Shown here: positions 1 through 13,673 of the stretch, piece by piece
Layout of the letters: every line of letters begins with the position of its first letter
How positions within the stretch are numbered: the first letter of the stretch is position 1
Source: Anarhynchus alexandrinus
Taxonomy: Eukaryota; Chordata; Aves; Charadriiformes; Charadriidae
Direction: 5' to 3'
Assembly: GCA_008711295.1 (NCBI GenBank)
Contig: VUYV01000122.1
Span: forward strand, 1,803,172 to 1,867,171
DNA length: 64,000 nucleotides
Notes under the pieces: model-generated
The model's input: the letters and a program-made list of their open reading frames with translations, nothing else
Databases searched by the model: none
Told to the model about the DNA's origin: nothing
Made by a program: the position numbers and the translations under genes

Positions 1-945
1 CTGGGTACTCAGGGAACAACTGGTCCTACTGCTGAAGACTGAGGCAAAGATAGCATTAAGTACCTCAGCCTTTTCCTCATCTTTGGTCACTATGTTACCA
101 GCCCCATCTACTAGAGGACAGAGATTATCCTTAGTCCTCTTTTTATTGCTAATATATTTATAGAAACTTTTTTTTGTTTTCCTTGATGATAGAAGCCAGG
201 TTTAGTTCTAGCTGGGCTTTGGCCCTCCTGATTTTTTCCCTGCATAGCCTCACTACCTCTTTGTAGTCCTCACGAGTGGCCTTCCTTCCAAAGGCTATAA
301 ATCCTTTTTTTCCCTAAGTTGCAACCCTAGCTTCCTGTTCAGCCAGGCCCGTCTTTTTCCCCGATGGCTTGTCTTTCAGCACATGGGGACAGCCTGCTCC
401 TGTGCCTTTAAGACTTCTTTCTTGAAAAAATCCAGGCTGCCTTGGACTCCTTTGCCCTGGAGGACTGCCTCCCAAGGGACTTTGTCAACCAGGCTCCTGA
501 AAAGCCCAAAGTCTTCCCTTCAGAAGTCCAAGGTAGCAGTTCTGCTGACCCCCCTCCTTGCTTCTCCCAGAATCAAGAACTCTATCATTTCATGATCACT
601 GTTCCCAAGACAGCCTCCAACTATCACATCCTCCACAATCCCTTCCCTGTTTACAACAGCAGGCCCAGCAGGGCACCTTCCCTAGTCGGCTCCCTCACCA
701 GCTGCATCAGGAAGTTATCCCCAGTACATTCCAGGAACCTTCTAGACTGTTCCCTCCCTGCTGTACTGTATTCCCAGCAGATAATCTGGTAAATTGAAGT
801 CACTCACGAGGACAAGAGCTCATGATCTTGAGACTTCTCCTGGCTGTTCGTAGAATATTTCATCTGCCTCCTCATNCTATAGCCAAGTGAGTCATCCCAC
901 CACGTTTCTGTGATGGCGACTACATCATAATTATCCTGCTGTATG
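1..945 (-). mobile_element. CR1 LINE fragment, ORF2 endonuclease region, broken
   Basis: Read on the minus strand, this is the apurinic-type endonuclease part of CR1 ORF2. Near 945-895 it reads NYDVVAITETWWDDS, the start of the endonuclease domain. Near 870-783 it reads EEADEIFYEQPGEVSRS, then a stop, then SDFNLPD. At 592-600 lies the S-D-H triad within SDHEMIEF, a catalytic motif of this nuclease family. The domain then runs into the linker before the reverse transcriptase, ending at the edge with SRTSCSLSTQ. The copy is dead: it has an in-frame TGA, small indels, and about 0.3 kb of endonuclease missing at the N at 876. Its 5' end is truncated just inside the endonuclease, as is usual for CR1, and the rest of the element must lie left of the window. 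Family assignment rests on recalled CR1 protein motifs and is firm; the subfamily was not determined. Confidence 0.93.
876..876. other. Single N at a repeat junction
   Basis: One ambiguous base sits between the part of CR1 ORF2 ending WWDDS-GY and the part starting EEADE. The intervening residues expected in CR1 are absent. The N may mark a collapsed assembly gap rather than a true genomic deletion. Confidence 0.85.
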
Positions 946-1614
946 AAGTACCCTGGCAAAGTACCTGAAACGTATTGTATGAAACTTGTTTTAAACTAAT
1001 CCTCCTAGGAAATTTAAAACTTGTTTGAAGTATATGCAGGAAGTAGCACTGAATTAGGACTGAATTTTCCAATCTTGTGTTTCCCAACTGATTAGGAGTT
1101 ATAAAGTACTTTCTCTTGTTGCAAGAGCCCCTCAAGCATACACAAAGTAGATCTCCAGGGAGCTAAAACTTCCGCTGTTTTTCAAGTGACTCTTTTCCTG
1201 CAGCAGGGTGCAACTTTCTTTGATTTGATAGAGTTGATCCAATTGTTTACAATTTTGTGTCACTACTAATACATTTTTACAGAACCTTGGATTATTGTAT
1301 AATTTATTTCTAATAAACAGATGTGGACTTGTCAATTTGTGAATCATTCATAAACCTATTATTGACTACTTCAGAAGTACTAAAAACTATCTGATAGTTC
1401 AGGTAAAGTATTTCAAGATCAATGCAGATAGTGTGCTATTGACATTTTTTTGGCATGCTACTTCTTGTAAGTTCTCATAAATAGCTGTTGGAAATATGAA
1501 TGAATACAGATTTTTCTTTCCCTGATATTTCACCACTGTTGTAATCTGTGGTCCAAATTACTTGTATGAAATGATTTCTCTGTATATTGGGTTACTTGTG
1601 AGTGTACATGTTTT

Positions 1615-1659
1615 TACATATATATACAGATATGTATGCTGTATATATACATATATATC
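1615..1659. repeat. Imperfect TA/TATG microsatellite
   Basis: Alternating TA with CA/TG interruptions. It contains an inverted pair, ATATATACAG and CTGTATATAT, separated by nine bases, so it could form a small cruciform. Confidence 0.75.
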
Positions 1660-4009
1660 ATTATTATAGTATTATCTGTGAGTACAAAGAGGCTTTTGGA
1701 GTATATATTTCAGATTAATGCTTAAAATGCATACGTCTGAAAAAGTTTGAACCAAATTAACTGTACCATATTTGTTAAATTGTATCCATTGCACTTTGTT
1801 ACTAGTATTCAATTAAACGCTCAACTTGCCTACTCATTGATCCCATGTATTTATACAGAGCTGTGCTCACTTTTAAAATCGATTTCCTCAGGGAGAATAC
1901 AAATATTTTTAATTTTGTTTTGTGAGCCATATGTTCAAGAGCCGCTACTTCTTTGCTGTTTCAACTTTCTTTGCCTTTTTCTGCCTTTACAGTATTCCAG
2001 AAATTCACTAGTACAGTCTAAATAGAGCACTGTAAATATGCCACTAAAAAAAGTTTCTCATGCAATGAAATATTATTATGAACTCACATTTATTTAGTTT
2101 TATCCTAATATCCTCTGTTGCTCAGTTCTTCTCTAAAAATGCATCCCTCTCTACATATGTTTTGTGAGTCAGCTTTTACAAATGTATTACTGTTCATTCC
2201 TTTTTTCTTAGCTCCAGTGTTGTGGGTTTGCTATAGTACTACTAAGTGGTGATTTTTTTTTGTTTTCTTTTTTTTTAAAGTGTCTCTGGCCACCAGAGCA
2301 TAGTAGAAGTATCTTCATTGAATGCTGGCTATTTTTTTCTTTATGTAATATTCAGTTTGGCTCTGTCAAACTGAAGGAGCAAATGGGCAGGAGAGGCCAG
2401 TAATAGCTAAAATGACACGGTCAGATTAGATGACAGTTTAAGCCTGCTAGTAGTGGGGGAAGGCTGCAATGTTTGCTTCAGGGAAAACACAGTGAAAAAG
2501 TGAAAGTGGCCTCATTTCATAGAAGAGATGAAAAGTAGAACTAAACCTATGGGAGAAGAAAAGAGAAGAGACAGAAACTGTCCTTGTCTTGGCTTTACCT
2601 TGAGCATATCTGTCATGAGAGCTGTGTGTGTTAAATCTCAGTAAATTTAGCCTGGGAAATAACCAGAATTATGTAATTGCACCTTCAAGTCTTGCCATCT
2701 GCAGATCTTAATTAATGCTTAAGCATCAGAGTGGGATGTCCAGTGAACATTTTGAATAGCAAGAAATATAAATCCAGGAACTGACGAAATGCCTATTCTG
2801 CTGGCATTGGTGCTGTAGTTCAGCAAAACACTTAAGCACTTGTGGGACTTGAAGCACAGTTGCAATTCCAGCTATGTGGATTCTTTGCAGGATCAAGTTA
2901 CCATGTATTTGGATACCTGCCTGTAAAACTGGCATTTCAGTATTGCCTCTCCTTTGCTATCTAAACTACGTTTCTGTAACCACTGAATTTCCTATATGAG
3001 ATATTGATGATTCAAGTCTGAAACCCTTGTTGTGCAGATCACATTTCCTTTCTGTTGAAGTGTTTTCCTGGCCTATAAACTTGAGATACAGGATAGATGG
3101 TCTTCATTTCTTATTCCACTGGAACATTGTTCCCTTAAATCCAAAGATCTTCTTAGCATCTTGTAGAGAATTTATCAGGTGCTAGCTGTGGCAACATATT
3201 TTTAGTTCCAAACAATACTCTACTCTGCCTTATCATTATTTTTGGCATCTTGTTTGCTGTAATCTCTCCTCTGTCCCCCCAACTCCCACCTTCCATTACT
3301 TGGTATTTTAAATCTTGTAAATGTTTTACATGTGTTGTTACTCCAAGGTTCATCTCAAACTTCCGTGATATATTGCGTATCAGTAAATGATGATACTGAC
3401 TTGACATATTTTGGCAAGGGTTTCTTGCAGCATGAGATAGGGGAAAGCAATATCAAAATTCTGTCTTGGCATTACAGAGTTCCTGTGGAACAGCTGCATC
3501 AAATTCTTCATATTATTTATGACTGAAGCAAAAGTAACTTCCTGCTTGTTCTCATTTTTATGGTTTGTCCCCTACTCAATATCATGCCAGCCTCCCTCTA
3601 GACAAACCATTTTGGAATTGTTAATTAGATGGATCACAGACATTTTTGTAATTAATTGAGATGGTTAGATAGATACCTTTTGATGAAACTATATTTCACT
3701 GAACGTGTGGTTTCTTGAAGTCACAATGCTTCACAATTCTCCTAGGTGTGTAATCTTGGAATTACTAGATTTTGTTTTGATTCAGAGTAAATTTTATCTT
3801 CAGAATTCTAAAATTATTAAAAAAGCCATGTCTTATACTTGGAAAAGCAGTTGCATGACTCATAGCTAGTATCAAGTTTGGGTTTTTTTTCTGATTTTAA
3901 TTCATCAGTACCTCTCTGTACTTTCGATAGGGTAATTATTTTTCATCTTCACAACTAGGTGAAAGTCCATGATTTTGATTCCTGAATTCAGCAACACTGA
4001 GAGATTCAG

Positions 4010-4043
4010 GAAAAAAAAAAACAACAAACAAACCAACAAAAAC
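4010..4043 (+). repeat. A-rich low-complexity tract
   Basis: A run of A followed by CAACAAACAAACC-type units. There is no LINE or SINE body in front of it that I can recognise, so it is best called simple low-complexity DNA. Confidence 0.7.
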
Positions 4044-4397
4044 CTCCAGAAAATGCATACATTTTGAAGAGAGAGAAAATGTAAAAATTTGAGTGTGTTA
4101 TTGTTATATTGCTTTATTAGATTATTATTATTTTTTTATATCTGAATTGCAGCTTTAAATTGCCTTGGCTTCTTCATAAGCAATTCAGTTGTATACTTTG
4201 AGCTAATTAAATATAAAGTGCCCTAAAAATCACCACCCACTGCTGCACCAAAAAATCACCACCTACATTTTAGCTGCTGCTATTGTGAACTGCTGGGATC
4301 ACTTTGTGTTAAATTTAACTTTGAAATTGCTAACTTTTTAATACTCTTTCTACTGTAGCATCTTTTCTTATTTGGTTGTGACTTTTTCTCTTCCCAA

Positions 4398-4704
4398 AGG
4401 AAGGTGGGAGTCGGTCTCTTTTCCTAAGTAACATGGGATAGGATGAGAGGAAATGGCCCCAAGTTGTGCCAGGGGAGATTTAGATTGGATATTAGGAAAA
4501 ATTTCTTCACCGAAAGGGTTGTCAAGCATTGGAACAGGCTGCCCAGGGAAGTGGTTGAGTCGCCATCCCTGAAGGTATTTAAAAGACATGTAGCCTTGGC
4601 ACTTAGGGACATGGTTTAGTGGTAGACTTGGCAGCATTGTTTTTGCGGCTGGACTCAATGATCTTAAAGGTCTTTTCAAACCTTAATGATTCTACGATTC
4701 TATA
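4398..4704 (+). mobile_element. CR1 LINE 3' end, sense orientation
   Basis: The segment matches the 3' end of avian CR1: the GGAAGGTGGGAG start, the AGGGGAGATTTAGATTGGAT block, the ATTGGAACAGGCTGCCCAGG block and the GATCTTAAAGGTCTTTTCAA block. It closes with the tail repeat GATTCTACGATTCTATA. CR1 elements end in octamer repeats of the ATTCTATG type instead of poly-A, and that is what is seen here. Severe 5' truncation leaves about 0.3 kb. It encodes nothing complete. Confidence 0.95.
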
Positions 4705-5006
4705 AATAATTTTGATTGCCGTCTAGGAGAATGGCAGACTTTGTGGCTGCTGGTCAATGGGTGGTAAATTTTATGCCTGAATAATATTGAAGCAGCCAGG
4801 GAATATGCCCCTTTCCCTAGAACAAAGATTTAATTCCAGAGCTTAATCTGAAGAAAGAAAATATTGTCCATGAAGGCTTAAATATCTATTCCTGTGAATG
4901 CTCAACAGAAAAAAAGCCCAGAGCAGTGTTCAACCCCTGTAACCAACAGTCTTTTCTGTTCTACTTAACACTGGAGAAAAGAATGCTTAACACTCCCTCC
5001 CCTAAA

Positions 5007-5080
5007 GCAAACAAAGAAAAAAAAAACAAAAAACACCACCACCAACAAAAAACTCTAACAAAGCTAAACAAACAAACAAT
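5007..5080 (+). repeat. A-rich low-complexity tract with CCA/CAAA units
   Basis: A-rich stretch with short ACC and CAAA units. No transposon body was recognised in front of it. Confidence 0.7.
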
Positions 5081-5479
5081 CTACCTCTCCCACTTCTTGT
5101 TTTTCCCTATTACTTATTCATTGTGTGGGATCTTTGATTCTTCTCTCTTCAAGGCCACGCAAAGATACAAAACATTGGGAACCCCCGCATCTTCTGTCAC
5201 CCTTGAGAATGCAGGGATACAACCAAGTAAGTAAATTATCAAGTATCTGTGAGAAAGACTTAATGTTGATGTGATTTATTTTTCCTTTGAGTTGATCCTC
5301 AGTTTCCTGGGATGCATGGTTTACTTCTTTACTTTTTTTTTGCAACAGGTCAGTGTTTTGATGTTTTTCTTCCTGTGTTCGTAGTTATTTTACGTATCCT
5401 TATACTTCTATGACTTGGAAGACAATGAACCTTTGCTAAAGTCTGCATTTTAAGTGGAACCATTATTGCTTTCCTAAGT

Positions 5480-5545
5480 TGTGCTTTATTATCAAGTTTT
5501 CTAAGCACTTACTGGCTCTGTACTAAGCACTTTGGAGGCTTAGTA
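5480..5545 (+). mobile_element. Possible MIR-like SINE remnant
   Basis: Contains TAAGCACTTACT followed by TGTACTAAGCACTTTGGAGG, which resembles the core of MIR/CORE-SINE elements (recurrent AGCACTTACTxTGTGCxAAGCACT pattern). Only about 65 bases align by eye, so this is tentative. Such remnants are rare but known in birds as ancient amniote repeats. Confidence 0.35.
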
Positions 5546-7703
5546 AACACAGAAGTAATAATTATATTAAATCTGGTATTACAGCTCGAGCCATGAACAG
5601 GAAATCTATGCCAAATTGCATTCTCATCCTTGTTTAAAGAAAATTACTTTTGAGGAATTGGTTATTAACATAGTATTTTAGCATGAAAGTATGTTATTCG
5701 GTGAAATATTTTCAAGTAGTGGTTATGCTCACTTAAAACACACTGAAAACATAAGATCAGTGGTATCTTAAACAAATAGGGCTTTGAGATGAAAGCCATC
5801 TGAAACTGTTGAACAAATCTGGAAGCTGAGTAGCAAAATTCTAAAACAAGACAAAGGTGAGAGTGAGACTAACTATGACATAGAAAACTATTTTTTTTAA
5901 ATCAAATAGTCAAATATATATATCACTGAAGTGAATAAGGGAAGATTCATTAAAATAATTAGAGGTATAAGGGTGACATTAGAAGATATTAAATACAGTC
6001 CAAATATGGATAATACAACCCAGAGACTGATCAATGTTGTCACCAGTCAAATGAAATAGTACTCTGTGCTGGCCTATGGCAACGTAGCACTCTTGTATGT
6101 GCTGCTTTTCCGCAGGTAAATGATGTGGACTAATACTCTCACACTCGTTTTGACTATTTCCATGCATGCTTATAGATTTTTGGAAATTTTTTTTTTTCAC
6201 TTTTTTGATGGCCTCACATTCAGCTGATGTTTTCACATTCATATATATGAACTGCATAGCTGTAGGACTGGTTGTGCATGAGATAAAGCTTTAGAACCTG
6301 ATTTCAGTTTTTCAAAGATGCAGAGGAGGTTACAGGGTCATTTGAAGGCAACAGGCCATGTTGACTCTCAGCTCCTCAAATCAAAAAAATCTCAGCAAAT
6401 CAAAATCTTAATGATCCTCATCTCCTTAATTGTGTTTAAAAATGGAGTTAGAGTGCTAATACCAACAGAAAAAAATGCAGACTGTATGAACACAAAGTAT
6501 CGATTTTAAGAACAGACAGTTCCTAATTTTTAATGTACTTTTCTAAAGTGTTTTTTTCTTTTTAAATCAGAATATGAGTCTTTATTTTTTATTAATTTTT
6601 TAAACTTTGTTTTTCGTCATTCAAATAATAACTATTGATAACTACATTAGAATGTTTTGATAATAGTTTACAAAATAAAATTATAAACATTAAAATAAGA
6701 CATTTTCTCAATAAACAATGGGAAAGAGCGGCCCAAAGTTTTCCATAATTTTATTCCTGAAAATAGGTATTCAAGAAGCTATAGTATGTATGGTTTGTGT
6801 TCCAACAGTATTATTTTTTTAAAATCCTAAATTTACTTTAATTTATGAATAAATTATTATACACTGCTTTAGACACTCACCTTCTCAGCTGCTGTGTTCC
6901 TGAAGTATCAGGGGTGTGTTTAATTTGCTGACTATGTAGGACGTACGATGTAATGACTTGAAATGTCCCTCTTGTGTGCAAAGGTAATGCCAGATAATTG
7001 CATTTATGCTCATGAACCTAATTTTCTTGAAAGAAAATTCTTTATATTAATTCCATAAAGACTAATGGGCCTGTTAAAATTAGTTGCTTTCAAAACAGTG
7101 TATTTATTGCTATAAACATCTCTGCTTTCTCCAGAAGTAGAGGAAAGCTCAGGATCTTAGTTTTCTCCATAGAAAAAATCTTGGCTGCAAAATTTTTCGC
7201 ATTACACACACAACTCCCTAGACACGTTTTGCAGAACTATATAAAATCATTCACATTATTTCAATTTATGGTGTAACGGGGTGCCAAAGCCTTTGAGCTT
7301 TGGCTCAATGTGAGCACAATACAGGTTATGAAAGGGCAGTATAAATGAAAAATACCTGACCATTACACAAAGGATTCAGACAGTGTTGTTCTGTATCCAG
7401 TTGTTTACTGTGCAGTAGTATGGAAAGTCTATTATACTAGTTTTATAGTTACAGATGCTGTTTCAGGACATTCATTACATGGTCTTGAACAAACATGGGG
7501 AAATAACCGGTTGCTTATTATACACTGGATTCTCACGACAACAGCCTTTTTCCTATCTGGGGGAATGCATTTTCAAAGCAATATTGATTTTTCTATCATT
7601 CTTCTCTTCTATCCTCTCTCTTTAAGAATCTAGTTTTAGAATTATCTTTGGTCCTTAAAATTGTTTGTCTTTTAAGACACAAATGTGTGTAGTCTCTCTT
7701 GTA

Positions 7704-7721
7704 TTTTTTTTTTTTTTTTTT
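7704..7721. repeat. Poly-T tract, 18 bases
   Basis: Uninterrupted T18 followed by AAAATAAAT. There is no adjacent retroposon that I can identify. Confidence 0.85.
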
Positions 7722-10700
7722 AAAATAAATTTGTATTAATTGAAATTATGTGTAAGTGGTATGCTGGCCTATGAACACAGAAAGGCAGCAGTTTTGGGGG
7801 TCAGCCCCTGCAGGACATGCGCCATTTTTGGCTTCTGCTGTCAGACAGCTGGAGGAGTCTGTAAAAAGAGGTGATTTGTTTCAAATGTTACTCCAAAGCT
7901 GTTAATCGGGCAAAAGCCTTCTGAATCAAAAGTTCTCTCCAAACTGGTCCTTGGTTTGATTTGTTGTCACTGACGTGCCTCGGACAGATCTCAGTAAAAA
8001 ATAAACTAAAATGGCTACCAGAATGAAATTGCAAGGCTAATTAGCAATGTTATTTACAACTTTAAGACAAGGAATAAGAAAGCTGGGTGTTTAAAGCTTC
8101 TTGTCTATGCTTTGATGAAAACTCGTGTGGATGGATTCCCCATGCACAATGTAACAACAAACCTAGAAATTCAAGAGGAGCTTGCAACCTGCCCTTAGCT
8201 GCCTTCTGTGCAAAGAAACCTTTGACCAAAGTATTGAAGCTCAGTCCCCTTGAAAAAAAAATGATATAACTATGGCCTTTGCCAGGTAAATGTAATGGGT
8301 TTTGAACAGTATTGCTGTAAATGTGTTTTGTGATGAGAGCAAACAGATTTTAAAGCAACCTGTTTGTCAGGTAGTGATTCATTTGAGGCTTACTATTTAT
8401 GTATTTGCAACTTCTTTCTTTATCCCACCCTCTTTCAAATCTTTCTCACTTTAAATTCAGAAGAGGTCATGCCTAAATATTCCCAATGTGAAAAATCTAT
8501 TTTTTTTTTCTCAAAGTATGTTCACATAAATTTCACTTTTCCTTGAGAACAATCTGTGTAGACGAAGGCAAGTGTATGTCAAAATAGGATGGAGAAAATG
8601 TTACACCTAGTTCCTAGTTTCTTTCAGGTTTTGTTGTTCTTTTTGTGGTTGTCATTAATCCTATCTTTATTTATGAGTTAAAATTTTACCTGCCAAATGT
8701 GTTTACGAATAGATATATAGGAACTTAATAGGGTTATTTAGCACATTCCAGCGGCAGGTTTAATTTTCCCCCAAAGTATGCTATATGAAGTTTCCTTTAG
8801 TTGTAGACGTGGCTTTTCTCATTTTTAGATGCTAGTTTCACTATAACATGTTTTGAAAGAACGTTCTGACCCCTACATCAAAAGCATAAGCAAAAAGAAC
8901 TGTTATAGGAACTTCGTATGAGTATTCGTAGGGCAACCTATAATATATGACTTACGTTTGATCACAGCCTTTTTAATTAGAAACATATTGCATCTGTTTA
9001 ACATTGCTACTGTTTTGTTGCAAAAGATTTTCTGTATCAATTAATCTAGTAATATCCCTAAGCAAGCTGAAATTGTTGAAGAAGATGGAAATTGGCTGAT
9101 GAATGTATTGGTCACTTCAGAGGCATGTTCAAATCTATCTTCTTGCTGTCCTAATGAATATGGAAGCCTGCCCAGTGTGTGATTGGATTTTAATGACTAC
9201 AAGGTCAGGGACTTTGCAAGGTGTGAATCTGCTTGCAAGGTCACTAGTGGCAAACAGTGCATGGATCTGAAAATAAACAAGGAGCTGTCAGGGATATTAG
9301 CTTTTTGTAGAAAAACCCTTGGGATGAAAAGGTTAACAGGTGATTGCATTGTAACTTGTTTTGAAACTCAAAATGAGCTCTAAAGCTATGTGCATTATCC
9401 TTCATTATACATTGCATAAGAAATAGTAGCAATTTAAAATGCAGGCGATGTTTGATTATAATAGTACCCTAGCTTATCAAAAGCTTGCATTTACCATTGT
9501 ATAAACTGGTCCACAAAATCAACATACGCAGACCTTTTGGAGAAATGGGTGAAATTACCTGGTCTAATCTGCCTATGGATGTGTAAGTATATTTGCCTCC
9601 CATAGATAACCCAGGCTAGTAATTACCCTTTGAAATTCGGGTCACGTGTGCAGCAGTTATGCCCTATATTAATTTGCTATTCTGTAGAGATTGTTCAAGC
9701 TGTAGAAAATATAATAGAGAATTAGTTTGAAAATATTAAGAAAGTTTATAAATGACTTGTCATAAGGTACTTGGCTTGTGATAGAACAGCACAGAAATGA
9801 ATCCTGCATGAGGAAAATACAAAGAAAATCTGCAGTGGGGGAGAAGTCCAGAGAGATGATGACACTTTTTTTGCCAGGATAGAAAGTTAATTTACTAAGA
9901 ACAAAAATTAGAGCTGTTGAACAATTTCCCCTGACTGTTTGGCGCATTGAGTAGTTTCGGGCACAGCTACCACAGATGAAGTTTCTCTCAAGCTCTTTAT
10001 GCCAATGGGAGGCTTCATCTCATAGGCGTGTTCAAATGACAATTCAACATAATACTGTAGAATGGAGTTAAATGTCAGCTGTTTCCTGACATTGGGAAGT
10101 CTACAAGCTTAGTGTTTGAAGAGCCATGAAAAATTACCACAAGTACCCCACATCTTCGGGGCAAAAATCAGCTCTACTGCAGTCCACAGGGATTCTGTCG
10201 TTTCTGTTTTGTTTTCACAGCAAGTATATGTGTGTATTTGGATACAGTTCTTTGTATGTCTTCTATTCCCCATCTGTGGATGTGGTGCCTATGCAGTAAC
10301 TGCTAATAGTGCTTTATCTTGTATGAATCAGTCATGATTTCATGATTAAACTGTATATCAGTTATAGCTGTTCTTAATGTTGTTCAGTATGAGATCCTTG
10401 AAAACAGGTATTGCACTTGAGCCAATGTTCTGCATCAGTAGTAAATAGCCTGAATTTAGCTGCATATTCAATTGCCACGTAAGTTCTGCATTTAAAACAA
10501 GGACTTAGATTCTTTGCTGTAAATGAACAATGTGTTATATCCTCCCCAGAATAATATTTAGTCTTTGCATCCTTCATGCCATAACATAGGCAATCCTTCA
10601 GGGTCATAGAAAAAGTAAAGCAGAAGAATTTTGCCAAGATGGAAGACTGACTTGGTTCTGAATTCACCCTGGAAGCATTGACTGTAGTCTTTCATGGCAT

Positions 10701-13655
10701 GTTGCTGTTTCATTGATTTCACTCTCCTGAATGCATCAGCTCATGTTTGTATTTCTGTCTGTTTCTGAAGTAAAAGGGACAGGGAGAAAGGTGGTTTGTT
10801 TTCACTTTCTTAAGCATAGAGTACTAAGAATCCCTTTTTTTGCCTGCATCCTACCTGGCTACAAGAAAGAGAGGGCATCAACTATTTTTTTAATCTTGTT
10901 TTGGGCTGATCATGGTTTGAAAGCAAAAAGAATTTCAGTTTCAATTTTCTTTCTTTAAGATAAAAATATTCTTTTAAAAAGCCTAGTTTACAGGGTCTGC
11001 TGTAGTTTTATAGTAAAAACAGTAAAACCTGTTAATAGGATGAGTTTTACCTTTGGAAGTCGCTTTGTTTAATGAGTAATTCTAATGATTAGAGTACCTG
11101 AATGTTTATTCTTAGACTTAGTACTGACAAACATTTTTTGTTTGTATAATCTTTAATGCTTTTGTAGGAATATGAACTGAACCTACATTTTTGCATCCAT
11201 TTGATGCAGAGCTACTGCAGGCGAGTCTGTATGGTTCTGAAAAGCATTTCTTAAGGAAAAACCTCCATATACTAATGTCTTTTTGTTAGTTGTTGTTCTG
11301 TAATGACGATTTTCAAACCATATGTCACATGTTAATGCCATTGTATGTATAAACTCGTTAGCATCCTGTTCTTTCCATTTTGCTGTTGTTTTCAATTTTT
11401 GTGGTTCCAAAGTAAAGGCAAGTTTGACAGCTTCTTCCACGCTGGCAGATTCTGCTTTTGGCCTCTGTATTGCCTCTTACACAATACATTAACAGTAAAT
11501 TTGGTGTCCAAGTCCCCTTCTGTTCTATCCTTCTTGCACTTATACTAAATTTTCTCATATTCTAGATATGTTTCATTGTAGCTTTAAATTTCACTTATTT
11601 TAATAGCTGATCAGTCAAAACTTCTATATTTAGTCTCTTTCCACTGGTTGTCTATTCAATTTGACTGAGATAAAGTAAAATACCTGAAATTCCAGATGTT
11701 TAGTCAGGTTTGGTAAAGCAAAATATTGAGATTTGAAAAAATCCCACTGTTATACTTTTGAATAATTGTCTGTTTCAACGTGTCTGATATTGAATTATAC
11801 AGTCGTTCTTACTTCAGTTTTTGTGTTTTAGGGACACACGTCAATGCTCAGTGAATGGAGTCATTGTAATGCTGAGTTATATTTTGGAGTTCTATACCAC
11901 CATATCTGTAGTATGTAAAATGGCAATCCTACATATAAATTACTTTTCTCATAAAAAATACCTGCTAATTTTCTGCAAATTGCACCTAATTGCTCATTCA
12001 GTAGTAGTAATGCACGCAGCTTTGGATATGAAGAAGGTCTCATCTTCAGTGGAGTTCTGCTCTCCGTACAAACTCCGGTCACACAGTGCAGACTGCAGAG
12101 TTAGAAGCAGTGCCAATGAATCAAAGAAACCACTGGCCTCTTTTATTCTATTTTCAGTATCCTCCCCATTGCTAGTAGAGCCTTTGCTGTGAAAACATAC
12201 TGTTTGATTTCTCCGAAAATATGATGAGTAATTATTTTTTAAAGCATAGGCAATAAGGAGAATAATCTAAAGGCATCAGATCCAGAGTCTGTTACAGTGG
12301 ATAATTAGCAAGCCGTCATGAGACAGTTCTGCTTGCATGAGTATTAAACATTTATGCCAATAACAAGAGATTAAGCTCTCTCCACCTCAGTGTGAGAACA
12401 AGAGGCCACCAGCTTCCTCCATCAAGAGAGGGCCCATAATGTTACTGTACCCCTGAGGAAACAGAGTGGGAAGGAAAGATGAAGAGCAGCTCAGCTGTAC
12501 AAAGAACTCCTGTTCCTTTTTTAATTTTCCCTTGAAAAATAGCTGAGCATCCTTAAAAGCAATGATTGGTGAAGATGTGAGAAAGGCAGTGGAGGGGGCG
12601 GGGGAGAAGGGAGTTTTTTCACAGAAATTAAATTAGGATGTAGATGCAGGGAAGAGTGACACATGAAACACTGTGGAAAGCAGAATGCACTGCTGCTAAA
12701 CTGTGTGACAAGAAAGGTTATAAAATGTAAAATCAGTTGTGGGAAGAATAGAGGAACGGGATCAGTTCTGGCTGAGGACATGGCTGAGTATATTCAGAGC
12801 CCTCCCAAAAATACTTTAGTCTCTCTGCAGCTATCAAGCCCTTCTCACCTCACACTTAGGATGTGGCCTTCCTGGTGCTGTACTGTACAGGATGAGGGCT
12901 CATGTCAATTCCTGCCATCTTGCAGAAAAAGGAGCTGTATTTTCATTACGGCTGTACTGAGCGAGTGGTACTTAGCACAGTCATTGGCTTTATAATTGTC
13001 TAAAAATCAAAGAATCAAGGAAGTGCTCTGTGTAAACAAGTGGAAAACACCAATAATAGCAAAGTACTGAAGATATCTACCTAAAATAGTCTATTTATGT
13101 TGGATTTTCCACTGTTGTATGTTTGACTTGCTTGTTTAGGTTTGTAAGCTCTGGAGGAAAAATACAGTGTTATCTGTGTGTATGGATCCTTTAGTCGTAG
13201 AGCTTCAAACTTTTTTTTTGGTGTTTGAGCATGTTTGGAGCATAAACTCAAAATAAAATTATATGACAGCCAATCCTGCAAGCAGAATACCTTGGGTGAA
13301 AAGACAGGCTTTCTCTGGTAGTGCTTCTGGGGGGTAGAGGACCTCTCCCTGTACCACTGGGTCATTTGGTGGCTGAATGAGCACTGCCATATGGGAGGTC
13401 TGGGCTTCCTATGCAGCCAATGCAACAATCATCTACTTGGCTTGTAAAATTCCTGGTGGCAGGTGGATGTTGCTGGAGACTTTTATGGAACATTGCTTTT
13501 CTACTTTATAACCAGAAAAGGTTTTTCTTTTCCTTTACTTCCCCCCCATTCCTACAAGGTTTTAAATGGAAATAAACCACAGTCCAGACAGGTGTTCTGT
13601 TTGTCTTCTAACAGATTTGGTAGCCAGTGTTTACAGGGTTTTGTCTTCAGTAAGG

Positions 13656-13673
13656 AAAAAAAAAAAAAAAAAA
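13656..13673. repeat. Poly-A tract, 18 bases
   Basis: Uninterrupted A18. It supplies the lysine run in the overlapping ORF at 13463-13879, which argues against that ORF being a real gene. Confidence 0.85.

Larger units (their letters stand above)
946..4397. other. Unique AT-rich DNA, no gene seen
   Basis: No recognisable gene. ORFs are at most about 90 codons, lie on both strands and show no family motif. The block contains a TA-rich simple repeat near 1615-1659, a T-rich run near 2252-2277 and an A-rich run near 4010-4043. The rest is ordinary intergenic or intronic sequence. Confidence 0.7.

Noticed and set aside
11183..11440. Minus-strand ORF with plausible amino-acid composition (EEAVKLAFTLEP)
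   Set aside because: No family recognised, no clear pyrimidine tract or donor; not distinguishable from chance.
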